A stretch of 12,271 bases of DNA from Candidatus Bathyarchaeota archaeon (lineage in GTDB: Archaea; Thermoproteota; Bathyarchaeia; RBG-16-48-13; JAGMEO01), in assembly GCA_030602965.1 (NCBI GenBank), contig JAUVYS010000023.1:1-12271 (forward strand), in the 5' to 3' direction. Below are positions 6,489 to 12,271 of the stretch, one piece after another; the stretch's first letter is position 1, and each line of letters starts with the position of its first letter. The notes under the pieces were generated by a model. It was not told the origin of the DNA. It was given only the letters and a program-made list of their open reading frames with translations, and did no database searches. A program made the position numbers and the translations under genes.

Positions 6489-7250
6489 ATGTCTAGCGAT
6501 TTTGAACCTGCTTACCTATATCTTTCAGAAATTGTAGGCACATTTCTATTAGTATTCATTGGCTGTTCAATTGAAGCCACAGCTGTTCTCTCAGGAGTTT
6601 CGTTGGCACTTGAATGGAAGCTCGTAGGATGGGCAGTTGCATATCTGGTGGCCCATTATATTTCAGGAGGCGTGTCAGGTGCCCATCTTAATTGGGCTGT
6701 AACGTTGTATCGCTGGTTATCTAGAAAGCTTCCAGGAAGGCATGTGCCAGGATACATTGTCTCTCAGATGATAGGAGCATTCATGGCTGCTGCATTAGTT
6801 TACACAGCTAATTACTCTCTTTTCATGTCTGTGGACCCAACACACACAGCTACCACAGCTTATGTGTTCTTTGGTCAGATTCATGCAAGCCTTGACTTCC
6901 CTTACGCCTTCCTCATCGAAGCCATAAGCACTTTCTTACTAATCTTTGTTTGGCAAATGGTTATTGACGAAGGGAACCCTTTCAACATGGGAAAATTCAA
7001 TCCATTTGTAATCTTCATCTACGTGCTTGGAATAGGTCTCTGTTACTATCCGTTAACAATGACAATAATGAATCCGGCGAGAGATTTTGGCCCCAGATTA
7101 TTTGCTTTTCTCATAGGATACGGAAATCTGGCCATCCCTGGAACAAAAGGTATTGAATTATTCAACTACATTTTAGCTCCTATAGTTGGTGGTCTTCTAG
7201 GCGGCTTCTTCTACGACCTCACATTCAAACAGTTCTGGCACAGCGAATAA
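6489..7250 (+). CDS. Aquaglyceroporin-like MIP channel with NWA in the first pore motif
   Basis: The 253-residue protein has the six-helix, two-half-helix layout of the MIP family. The helix-1 signature AEIVGTFLLVFIG appears as SEIVGTFLLVFIGC at 13-26. The second pore loop is canonical, NPARDFGPR at 195-203, with Arg198 for the selectivity filter and Asp199, the marker of glycerol facilitators. The first loop reads SGAHLNWAVTLY: Asn68-Trp69-Ala70, where the family has NPA. The codon is TGG at 6693-6695. The change puts a bulky tryptophan at the usual proline. Water, glycerol or another small solute could be the substrate. It sits alone between a TATA box and a T7 terminator. Confidence 0.9.
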   Translation: MSSDFEPAYLYLSEIVGTFLLVFIGCSIEATAVLSGVSLALEWKLVGWAVAYLVAHYISGGVSGAHLNWAVTLYRWLSRKLPGRHVPGYIVSQMIGAFMAAALVYTANYSLFMSVDPTHTATTAYVFFGQIHASLDFPYAFLIEAISTFLLIFVWQMVIDEGNPFNMGKFNPFVIFIYVLGIGLCYYPLTMTIMNPARDFGPRLFAFLIGYGNLAIPGTKGIELFNYILAPIVGGLLGGFFYDLTFKQFWHSE

Positions 7251-7266
7251 ACATTTCATCTCTTCC

Positions 7267-7273
7267 TTTTTTT
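7267..7273 (+). terminator. T7 run after the aquaporin-family gene
   Basis: Seven thymines begin 17 bases after the stop, preceded by a pyrimidine-rich stretch. Confidence 0.5.
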
Positions 7274-7308
7274 CTATGTATGACTATTCTCACTTATTTA
7301 GAAATTTT

Positions 7309-7318
7309 CCATATATCA
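7309..7318 (+). promoter_or_regulatory. TATA box for the 118-residue protein
   Basis: CCATATATCA is centred only 12 bases before ATG 7326 but about 27 bases before the in-frame ATG 7341. Normal archaeal spacing would give a leaderless mRNA starting at 7341. Confidence 0.4.
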
Positions 7319-7325
7319 AATCAGA

Positions 7326-7682
7326 ATGTCAGTGAAGAAAATGGATGTAAAGATCACACTAACCAGAAATGTTCGCATTTTAGGTTTAGACAAGCGTTCT
7401 CTTAGAAACATAATGTGGTGTGCTTTCACGTACAGGTTAGAGAGAGTTTACTGGATTGACGGTTACTTACTTTGTTTGGAGGTGTATGAGAAAGCATTCG
7501 ACTATGAGATAAAAAAAGACTTTTTCCCTATTAGTCAAGTATGTTACACAGAATTTCCAAATTACCAGAAATATTTTGAAGTAGAAAGAGGGATCCAAAT
7601 TCCCATTGTTGATGTATCTGAGATGAAACTTTTCCAAGAGATAGTTAAGGCTATCAATAAGCATAAAAAATCAGAAAATTAG
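7326..7682 (+). CDS. Unrecognised 118-residue protein
   Basis: I do not recognise this protein. It has no membrane helix and no cysteine pairs; its cysteines, near residues 32, 50 and 73, are isolated. The sequence is mixed alpha/beta, with alternating hydrophobic stretches (YWIDGYLLCLEVYEKAF), many Tyr and Phe, and an amphipathic C-terminal helix (MKLFQEIVKAINKHKK). The first ATG is at 7326, but TATA spacing fits ATG 7341 better, which would give 113 residues starting MDVKITLTRN. It converges on the SWIM gene with a 30-base gap and no clear terminator. Codon use looks like that of its neighbours, so it is probably a real gene. Confidence 0.6.
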   Translation: MSVKKMDVKITLTRNVRILGLDKRSLRNIMWCAFTYRLERVYWIDGYLLCLEVYEKAFDYEIKKDFFPISQVCYTEFPNYQKYFEVERGIQIPIVDVSEMKLFQEIVKAINKHKKSEN

Positions 7683-7712
7683 TCTGTTAGATTGCTGGAA
7701 GATAAGAGAGAC

Positions 7713-7958
7713 TTATCTATGGATTTTTGTCAATATTACTACTGCAGCTGAGTGTGAACATCTACCTTTACTTTGAAACCCCGGGCAGTTACATGCCACC
7801 TTACCTTTGTAATCCATCGCGACAGTGTACGTTCCATGGTTGCCAATAACATTCCAAGTGCTGTGACTTATTTGCTCAACTCTTTTATCCTTTAAGAGCT
7901 TTTGAGCTTTCTCAATCATTTTATCTATGGGCAAGAGCGGTCCGCAACCGTGAATCAT
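7713..7958 (-). CDS. Small SWIM zinc-finger protein
   Basis: The 81-residue protein has a C-terminal SWIM motif, CNCPGFQSKGRCSH: Cys56, Cys58, Cys67 and His69 in the order CxC-x8-CxH. Before it lie a helix (IEKAQKLLKDKRV) and strands (STWNVIGNHGTYTVAMD), as in other short archaeal SWIM proteins. SWIM fingers bind DNA or protein, often beside recombination or transposition factors; here no partner domain is present. It lies 37 bases downstream of asnS on the same strand and may be co-transcribed with it, as I see no clear TATA box in the gap. ATG 7958 has no good ribosome binding site; a second ATG at residue 14 is possible. Confidence 0.75.
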   Translation of the reverse strand: MIHGCGPLLPIDKMIEKAQKLLKDKRVEQISHSTWNVIGNHGTYTVAMDYKGKVACNCPGFQSKGRCSHSAAVVILTKIHR

Positions 7959-7995
7959 AAAGACACGGTTTCAGAAAAACTTTTCATCAAAAGGA

Positions 7996-9276
7996 TTAGG
8001 GGTAAACTCGAGAAGGCGTTCTTGGATAGAGACATGCGTCTCTTATGTGAGGTAGTTTGAGCATCCATTGAACAGTTCTCTCTATCCCGAGTCCAAAACC
8101 ACTATGAACTACACTTCCAAATTTTCGTAGATCTAAATACCATTGATAATCTTCTGGGTTTAGTTGAAACATTTCCATACTTTGGACGAGTTCATTGTAG
8201 TCATCGATTCTTTGGCCTCCACCAGCAATTTCACCTTGACCATCGGGCGCAAGAAGATCAGCTGACAATGTTAATTCTGGATCAGCTGGATAGGGTTTAT
8301 GATAGAAAGCCTTGCTCTTCCGAGGATAATACTTGATGAAGAATGGAGAATCAAACTCCTTACTCAACATCCTCTCCTCATCAGCCCCTAAGCCGTCTCC
8401 CCACTCTATCTTCATGTCAAAGCTTTGCAATCTTTCAACAGCTTCTGAATACGTAATTCTTGGAAAAGGCGGTTTTGGAGGAGTGAACTTTACATTTAAG
8501 AAATTGAATTTTGCTTCACAATCTTTAACAATCTTAGAGAATATGTGTGTCAGTAACTCCTCTTTAACACGCATAATGTCTTCAAGATCCGCATTTGCAA
8601 CTTCAGCTTCGATCTGCCAAAACTCTGTCAAGTGTCTTCTAGTTCGACTTAATTCTGCTCGAAAACTTGGCTCAATAGAATAGACCTTCTCAAAAGACAT
8701 AATTGCAGTCTCTTGGTAAAGCTGGACACTTTGCGATAAGAAGGCTTTCCGCTTGAAGTATTTAACAGGGAAGAGAGTTGCACCTCCCTCACATGCAGCG
8801 GTGATAAGGATTGGGCAGTAAACCTCGTGAAAACTCTTCCCCTTAAACCATTCTCTTGCTGCATCGCTGAAGGCTGATCTAATGGATAGTATGGCAGCCA
8901 CTTTTGGGCTCCTTATGTGCAGATGCCTCTTATCCAGAAGTAGCTCCTTACCCACTCCCAACTTTATTGGGTACTCTTCTATTGAATTGGCTATGAGGCG
9001 AAAATTTGTGCACTGCACTTCCACTCCTCCTGGAGCTCTCGCATCGGCATGAACGTCACCTTCTACAACAACGGAAGCTTCCAGAGTAGCCTCAGTTGCT
9101 TTCTTAAACTCTTCATCACTAACCAACCCCTTTTTAACTGTGACTTGGAGGAGACCTGTTGAGTCGCGTAAAGTTACGAATATCAAGTTGCCATGAGTGC
9201 GCTTCGTATAAACCCAGCCAAACAGAGAAACTTGATGACCATCAAGCTCAGTACCGACTTCATCAATGTAATGGGT
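7996..9276 (-). CDS. asnS: Asparaginyl-tRNA synthetase, archaeal type (start codon unresolved)
   Basis: A class II synthetase that charges tRNA-Asn with asparagine. The catalytic core has motif 2 with FRAELSRTRRHLTEFW, the AsnRS form rather than the AspRS form, the substrate loop EGGATLFPVKYF, and motif 3 with FGLGIER, ending RTPSRVYP. The first ordinary start codon is TTG 9186, but the same frame continues upstream with conserved N-terminal OB-fold sequence: THYIDEVGTELDGHQV then SLFGWVYTKRTHGN, directly before LIFVTLRDSTG. The protein therefore really begins at or before 9276, giving about 430 residues as usual. Between the in-frame TAA (9330-9328) and 9186 there is no ATG, GTG or TTG. A TATA-like box at 9342-9349 gives transcription from near 9320. 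I give the limit of recognisable homology as the end; the true start is not known. Confidence 0.92.
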   Translation of the reverse strand, partial: THYIDEVGTELDGHQVSLFGWVYTKRTHGNLIFVTLRDSTGLLQVTVKKGLVSDEEFKKATEATLEASVVVEGDVHADARAPGGVEVQCTNFRLIANSIEEYPIKLGVGKELLLDKRHLHIRSPKVAAILSIRSAFSDAAREWFKGKSFHEVYCPILITAACEGGATLFPVKYFKRKAFLSQSVQLYQETAIMSFEKVYSIEPSFRAELSRTRRHLTEFWQIEAEVANADLEDIMRVKEELLTHIFSKIVKDCEAKFNFLNVKFTPPKPPFPRITYSEAVERLQSFDMKIEWGDGLGADEERMLSKEFDSPFFIKYYPRKSKAFYHKPYPADPELTLSADLLAPDGQGEIAGGGQRIDDYNELVQSMEMFQLNPEDYQWYLDLRKFGSVVHSGFGLGIERTVQWMLKLPHIRDACLYPRTPSRVYP

Positions 9277-9341
9277 TTTTGTAAATTTATTTGTAAACTT
9301 GGAAACCCCCTGACTTAATATTACATTTTAACAGGTAACAG

Positions 9342-9349
9342 TTGTATAA
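9342..9349 (-). promoter_or_regulatory. TATA-like box for asnS
   Basis: On the minus strand the sequence reads CTTATACAAC. It predicts an mRNA start near 9320, between the glycerate kinase stop and the conserved start of AsnRS, so asnS need not depend on the upstream gene. Confidence 0.4.
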
Positions 9350-9366
9350 GTTATTAACCCAACATT

Positions 9367-10767
9367 TTAAGATTGAACTGATACAATCACCATTACGTCA
9401 TTGACATTCGTCTGTGTTGGACCTGTCAATATTAAGTCTTTTAAAGGCTTGAAAAAGTTGTATGAGTCATTATTTCTAAGAAACTTATCAGCATGAAGGT
9501 TAAGTTTCTCTGCTTTATCGATTGTTTGGCCATCTATGATCGCTCCAGCAGCATCAGTCACACCATCGACACCGTCTGTGCCCATAGAAGCAAGTGCAAC
9601 TCCCCTTAACCCTTGGATGTTTCCTGCTGCACTTAACATGGCTTCTTGGTTCCTTCCTCCAACGCCTTTTCCTAGAACTGTGACTGTTGATTCTCCTCCA
9701 GCGAGTGCCACAACAGGCTTGTCAACGGATTTACTTTTTTGGACGATCTCTTTAGCCTTTTGACCCAAGAATGCTCCCGCTTCGCAAGCTTCTCCCTTAA
9801 TTTTGGATGATAGTACGATAGAGTTGAGACGCATCTTTTTCGCTTCTAAATCCATGGCGTTCAAAGCAGTTTCGTTGTTCGCGATGATGAAGTTGAACAC
9901 ATTATTGAATAATTGGTTGCCTGGTTTCGGGGTCTCCTCTACTTTGCTTTCAACACCATTCAGAATGTGTCTTTTAATTTTTTTTGGAGCATCCTTCCAC
10001 AGATCGTATTTTTCTAGAACCTGTTTTGCCTCTTGATAGGTTGAAGTGTCTGGCACAGTTGGTCCTGAAGCTATCGTCTCTAAACGGTCTCCTACCACGT
10101 CAGAAATCACTAGGCTTATCACTTTTGCTGGATCTGCTTTAAGAGCTAGCTGTCCACCCTTTATAGCAGAAATGTGTTTTCTCACAATGTTTATCTTTTC
10201 TATGGCAGCTCCAGAAAGTAGTAGTCTCTGGGTTAACTCAACTTTATCAGGCAAGTCTACGTTTCCTGCAGGAACCGGAAGAAGAGATGACCCTCCGCCA
10301 CTGATAAGGCATATAACCAAATCGTTTTTCTGTGTTTGAGACAGCAAGTCCAGCATCTTCCGTGCTCCTTTTTCTCCTTGACGATCAGGGATTGGATGTT
10401 CTGCCTCGTTTAGCTCAATCCTTTCAGTTTTAAACAAATTCTTTGTACCCCGAGGTATGTTGATTATGCCTGTTTCAATCTTGTCTCCCAGGATCTCTTC
10501 CAATGCTTCAGCCATTGCTCCACTTGCTTTCCCAGCACCAACAACCAATACCCGTACAGTTTCAGTTAAATCAAAAATCAGGTCTTGAACTTGTAATGAA
10601 GTATCCTTCAAGTTTACAACTGACTTCACAACTTTCCTAGGATCAACAGCTTCTAAAGCATGTTCTAAAAGGTGAAGACATATCCTCCTTGCTTCAGTAT
10701 CTTCAAGTACAGAAGAGTTAGAGATCAGTTGATCCCTGTTTCTTATCTTCAGAGCGCAGTTAATCAA
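9367..10767 (-). CDS. gck: Glycerate 2-kinase (MOFRL/DUF4147 family)
   Basis: It phosphorylates D-glycerate to 2-phosphoglycerate with ATP, in the cytoplasm, feeding lower glycolysis; in archaea this belongs to non-phosphorylating or branched Entner-Doudoroff routes and glycerate salvage. The 466-residue protein has all family landmarks: GAGKAS (77-82), EAEHPIPD (121-128), SGGGSS (156-161), the segment NIVRKHISAIKGGQL (193-207), SDVVGD (222-227), ASGPTVPD, GGEST (357-361), GGRNQE (370-375), GTDGVDGVTDAAGA (396 onward) and GPTQTNVND (449-457). Length is normal, and no landmark is missing. The first start in frame is TTG 10767, with an in-frame TAA just upstream and AAGGG about 10 bases before it. 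It has its own TATA box. It lies upstream of asnS on the same strand, with no functional link. Confidence 0.93.
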   Translation of the reverse strand: MINCALKIRNRDQLISNSSVLEDTEARRICLHLLEHALEAVDPRKVVKSVVNLKDTSLQVQDLIFDLTETVRVLVVGAGKASGAMAEALEEILGDKIETGIINIPRGTKNLFKTERIELNEAEHPIPDRQGEKGARKMLDLLSQTQKNDLVICLISGGGSSLLPVPAGNVDLPDKVELTQRLLLSGAAIEKINIVRKHISAIKGGQLALKADPAKVISLVISDVVGDRLETIASGPTVPDTSTYQEAKQVLEKYDLWKDAPKKIKRHILNGVESKVEETPKPGNQLFNNVFNFIIANNETALNAMDLEAKKMRLNSIVLSSKIKGEACEAGAFLGQKAKEIVQKSKSVDKPVVALAGGESTVTVLGKGVGGRNQEAMLSAAGNIQGLRGVALASMGTDGVDGVTDAAGAIIDGQTIDKAEKLNLHADKFLRNNDSYNFFKPLKDLILTGPTQTNVNDVMVIVSVQS

Positions 10768-11133
10768 ATATTATATTCCCTTTGAAAAATGATAGAAAAC
10801 TCACCAATAATAGTTGTACCTCTCATAAAAGCATGTGCAGCAATTATTTTCCCCTTTTTTTTTATTCATTCTTCCATTTTTTCTTTGCATCATCACAACA
10901 AGTTTGATTTCACTTCTATTGTCGGAATGAAATTTTTCTTTGTCTGACGACAATCACTGGTGTATTATGGACGGAAATTTTTTTATTGCGGCCCCCCAGT
11001 ATATTCATCCCTCCAATTTTTTTTAATATTATTATGAGCAACGTGAAGCTGCCTATTTAAAATAGTTCAACAAAGCTAGAAAAACTAGCAAAAAAAACTG
11101 TGAAACAGAATTCTCAAAATTTTTTACATTTGC
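10768..11133. other. Gene-free stretch, 366 bases
   Basis: I find no convincing gene here. Besides the kinase promoter, it holds T9-like runs on the plus strand (about 10855-10863 and 11017-11024), a short GC patch GCGGCCCCCC (about 10988-10997), and a weak stem, GTCGGA with TCTGAC (10921-10947, one wobble pair). A 30-codon minus-strand frame starting MNILGGRNKK follows GGAGGG, but the spacing to its ATG is only one base, so I do not call it. Confidence 0.4.
10824..10831 (-). promoter_or_regulatory. TATA box for glycerate 2-kinase
   Basis: CTTTTATG on the minus strand predicts transcription from near 10800 and a leader of about 33 bases before TTG 10767. Confidence 0.45.
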
Positions 11134-11256
11134 TTATTTTAGGCCTAAAACAAGTTTTGCTATTTTTTGTCCATATGCTGTGCACATTTCTTTACTTCTT
11201 GTATCTGGTTCTTTAATTGCTACAGGTCCATAGTAATCCCCACTCGCGCGCACGAT
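11134..11256 (-). pseudogene. C-terminal remnant of a flavodoxin / FMN-reductase-like gene
   Basis: The minus strand reads IVRASGDYYGPVAIKEPD, then about 20 further residues ending IAKLVLGLK, then TAA (11136-11134). A GDYYGP...EPD segment followed by an amphipathic C-terminal helix resembles the end of NAD(P)H-dependent FMN reductases and related flavodoxin-fold proteins. No N-terminal three quarters with the flavin-binding loops are present: upstream the frame becomes a pyrimidine-rich, low-complexity stretch and meets TGA at 11307-11305. A GTG at 11253 could start a 39-residue peptide, but a relic is more likely. The family assignment is from memory of the motif and is tentative. Confidence 0.4.
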
Positions 11257-11287
11257 TGAGAAAGAAGAAAAAGTAAACGATACGTGT

Positions 11288-11294
11288 AAAAAAA
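11288..11294 (-). terminator. T7 run after the OB-fold gene
   Basis: On the minus strand seven thymines lie 10 bases after the stop of the OB-fold gene, followed by more pyrimidine-rich sequence. Confidence 0.5.
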
Positions 11295-11304
11295 CTTCTG
11301 GATT

Positions 11305-11661
11305 TCAGGTTCTTTCTGAGACGTTGTTTTCTGTGTTGACGTTGGGAATGTCTTCATCCATCTTTTCTGCTTCTCCATATCTTCCAATGTTCAGTCTTAT
11401 AGATCCTCTGAAAGGCTTCACGTAACCGTTTTTGATCTCTATCACATCGCCAACCTCAAATTTTTTAATATCTTCACCCCACAAGCTTAGGATAACACAG
11501 CCAGTCTCATCTGCCACCAAAGCGTCAGCAACAGTGTATGTGGATCCGCCCTTGTTAGAAACAACGTCCCTAGACTCGCCTTTTTCTACGACTTTAACTT
11601 TGAGATTAGCTTTCCTAGTGAAGGTTGTTAAATCATTCACTTTCATAAAGTCTTCAGACAT
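11305..11661 (-). CDS. OB-fold single-stranded-DNA-binding protein (crenarchaeal SSB/RPA type)
   Basis: The 118-residue protein carries one OB fold at about 7-97. The stretch VADALVADETGCVILSLWGE followed by FEVGDVIEIKNGYVKPFRGS and RLNIGRYGE is the hallmark of the archaeal SSB family, close to Sulfolobus SSB and the SOSS-B/RPA group. An acidic, disordered tail (MDEDIPNVNTENN) ends it, like the tails that recruit partner proteins. It should bind single-stranded DNA in replication or repair. The start at 11661 is supported by AGGTGA 7 bases before it and a TATA box at 11706-11713. The internal segment SNKGGSTYTV is longer than a minimal loop and may contact DNA. Whether it is the main SSB or a paralogue cannot be told here. 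Confidence 0.85.
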   Translation of the reverse strand: MSEDFMKVNDLTTFTRKANLKVKVVEKGESRDVVSNKGGSTYTVADALVADETGCVILSLWGEDIKKFEVGDVIEIKNGYVKPFRGSIRLNIGRYGEAEKMDEDIPNVNTENNVSERT

Positions 11662-11705
11662 AACTATTTCACCTTTTAATGTTTCAATATCTTGAATGTT
11701 TTTTT

Positions 11706-11713
11706 AATATAAA
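11706..11713 (-). promoter_or_regulatory. TATA box for the OB-fold gene
   Basis: TTTATATT on the minus strand predicts transcription from about 11684 and a leader of about 22 bases that contains the AGGTGA ribosome binding site. Confidence 0.55.
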
Positions 11714-11747
11714 TATGTGGGTGTAATTTACCTTGGGAAGTAGTTAA

Positions 11748-12014
11748 TTAGTCTAGACGTTTATTGCATCTGGGAAGTCTTCCGTTTTTTCTTTAGAACT
11801 CTGTTAATAATGCTCTTTTTCTCTGACGGGAACGATTTTTACTTCTATATTCTTCGCATCTGAATTTCACAGCCTGAGCGATACATGGATTGCCAGACCT
11901 CTTCCAGTATTTTAATCTACTACGTAGGTGACCACTGCCAAAGTAGATTGGATAATCACGCCCATCTGCTAGTTCATACACACCATAGACATTAGGAACG
12001 TCGTCCTTTCCCAA
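11748..12014 (-). pseudogene. GIY-YIG nuclease gene interrupted by an in-frame TAA
   Basis: From TTG 12014 the frame encodes 73 residues with the GIY-YIG landmarks: NVYGVYELADGRD (GVY at 11-13), IYFGSGHLRSRL (YFG at 24-26 in place of YIG, and the conserved Arg33). It stops at TAA (11795-11793) after RALLTEF. The same frame continues at once with RKNGRLPRCNKRLD and stops at 11750-11748. GxLPxxN is the usual end of this small nuclease domain and carries its conserved Asn, so one nonsense change appears to have cut the domain. One base (for example AAA, CAA or GAA to TAA) would restore a protein of about 88 residues. It may be a recent pseudogene, a sequencing error, or a readthrough gene. No ribosome binding site is clear. 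Confidence 0.7.
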
Positions 12015-12170
12015 TTAAACTTTGACCATCTTTTTGAAATCGGCATTAGATGATCCTCATATTGCGTGAATAATAAAAAATATCAAAATACTGTTTTTGG
12101 CTATGTTTCACTTAAAAACGTGGGTTTATCACTTTCACAGAGTCTTTTAATCTTGCACTTGTTATTGGAT

Positions 12171-12178
12171 AAAAAAAA
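12171..12178 (-). terminator. T8 run after the edge gene
   Basis: Eight thymines on the minus strand follow the stop at 12189 by 10 bases; an A-run right after the stop could pair with them. This supports a real gene ending there. Confidence 0.5.
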
Positions 12179-12188
12179 GGTGGATTTT

Positions 12189-12271
12189 TTAGGAAACGAG
12201 CTCTTCTAGTAAAGCCAATGAAACTATTGTTTGAGCAACGCAAACGTATTTATTTTGGGCAAATTTACGAA
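12189..12271 (-). CDS. C-terminal end of an unidentified gene (partial)
   Basis: One minus-strand frame is open from the window edge to TAA (12191-12189). Its last residues are RKFAQNKYVCVAQT then IVSLALLEELVS. The sequence looks like protein, with an amphipathic or buried C-terminal helix, and a T8 terminator follows. I cannot name the protein from 26 residues. Confidence 0.45.
   Translation of the reverse strand, partial: RKFAQNKYVCVAQTIVSLALLEELVS

Noticed and set aside
8333..8683. Plus-strand frame of 116 codons opposite asnS, and similar frames opposite the kinase gene
   Set aside because: They lie opposite clearly conserved synthetase and kinase sequence and have no features of their own.
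10880..10900. GTGATGA on the minus strand as box C of a C/D guide RNA
   Set aside because: No CTGA box D or internal D'/C' pair follows at a suitable distance.
10930..11025. A 30-codon minus-strand frame starting MNILGGRNKK after GGAGGG
   Set aside because: Only one base separates GGAGG from ATG, the peptide is featureless, and there is no clear promoter.
11134..11661. Stop readthrough (or selenocysteine) joining the OB-fold gene to the downstream open frame through TGA 11307-11305
   Set aside because: The OB-fold protein already ends in a typical acidic tail, a T7 terminator-like run follows at once, and the bridging sequence is low-complexity. Shared frame has a one-in-three chance.

Overview
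The window is from an archaeon. The asparaginyl-tRNA synthetase and glycerate 2-kinase are of archaeal type, the small OB-fold protein resembles crenarchaeal single-stranded-DNA-binding protein, and several genes have archaeal TATA boxes 22-35 bases before the start. Base composition is AT-rich. A TACK-group lineage such as Bathyarchaeia fits, but this is inference: no marker in the window settles it. There is no rRNA, tRNA, CRISPR array or recognisable insertion sequence.

Bases 1-3016 (+) are a tightly coupled operon. The tail of a zinc-ribbon gene overlaps by 4 bases a DUF2207-like membrane protein, which overlaps by 4 bases a radical SAM/SPASM enzyme with a PqqD-like recognition domain. 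The membrane protein ends in a cytoplasmic tail of ten cysteines alternating with alanine, grouped 3-4-3. I read the pair as a possible peptide-modification system in which the substrate is the tail of a membrane-anchored protein. This is the most interesting part of the window.

Bases 3076-5534 (+) hold cell-surface and uptake genes. First is a secreted-then-anchored protein with a CBM9/DOMON-like domain, an Ig-like domain, one membrane helix and a cytoplasmic zinc ribbon. Next come an ECF-transporter S component and an overlapping DUF4430 (transcobalamin-like) protein, which together suggest corrinoid uptake.

Bases 5770-7682 are a run of small transcription units: a short HNH protein (+), a 48-residue zinc-ribbon protein (-), an aquaglyceroporin-like channel with NWA in place of the first NPA (+), and an unrecognised 118-residue protein (+). 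The glycerol-type channel and the glycerate 2-kinase further on could both serve three-carbon metabolism, but they are not co-transcribed.

Bases 7713-12271 are on the minus strand. From upstream to downstream they hold the tail of an unidentified gene, a GIY-YIG nuclease gene broken by one in-frame stop, an OB-fold DNA-binding protein, a flavodoxin/FMN-reductase-like remnant, a 366-base gene-free stretch, glycerate 2-kinase, AsnRS without a visible ordinary start codon, and a SWIM zinc-finger protein. The broken nuclease and the remnant suggest local gene decay.
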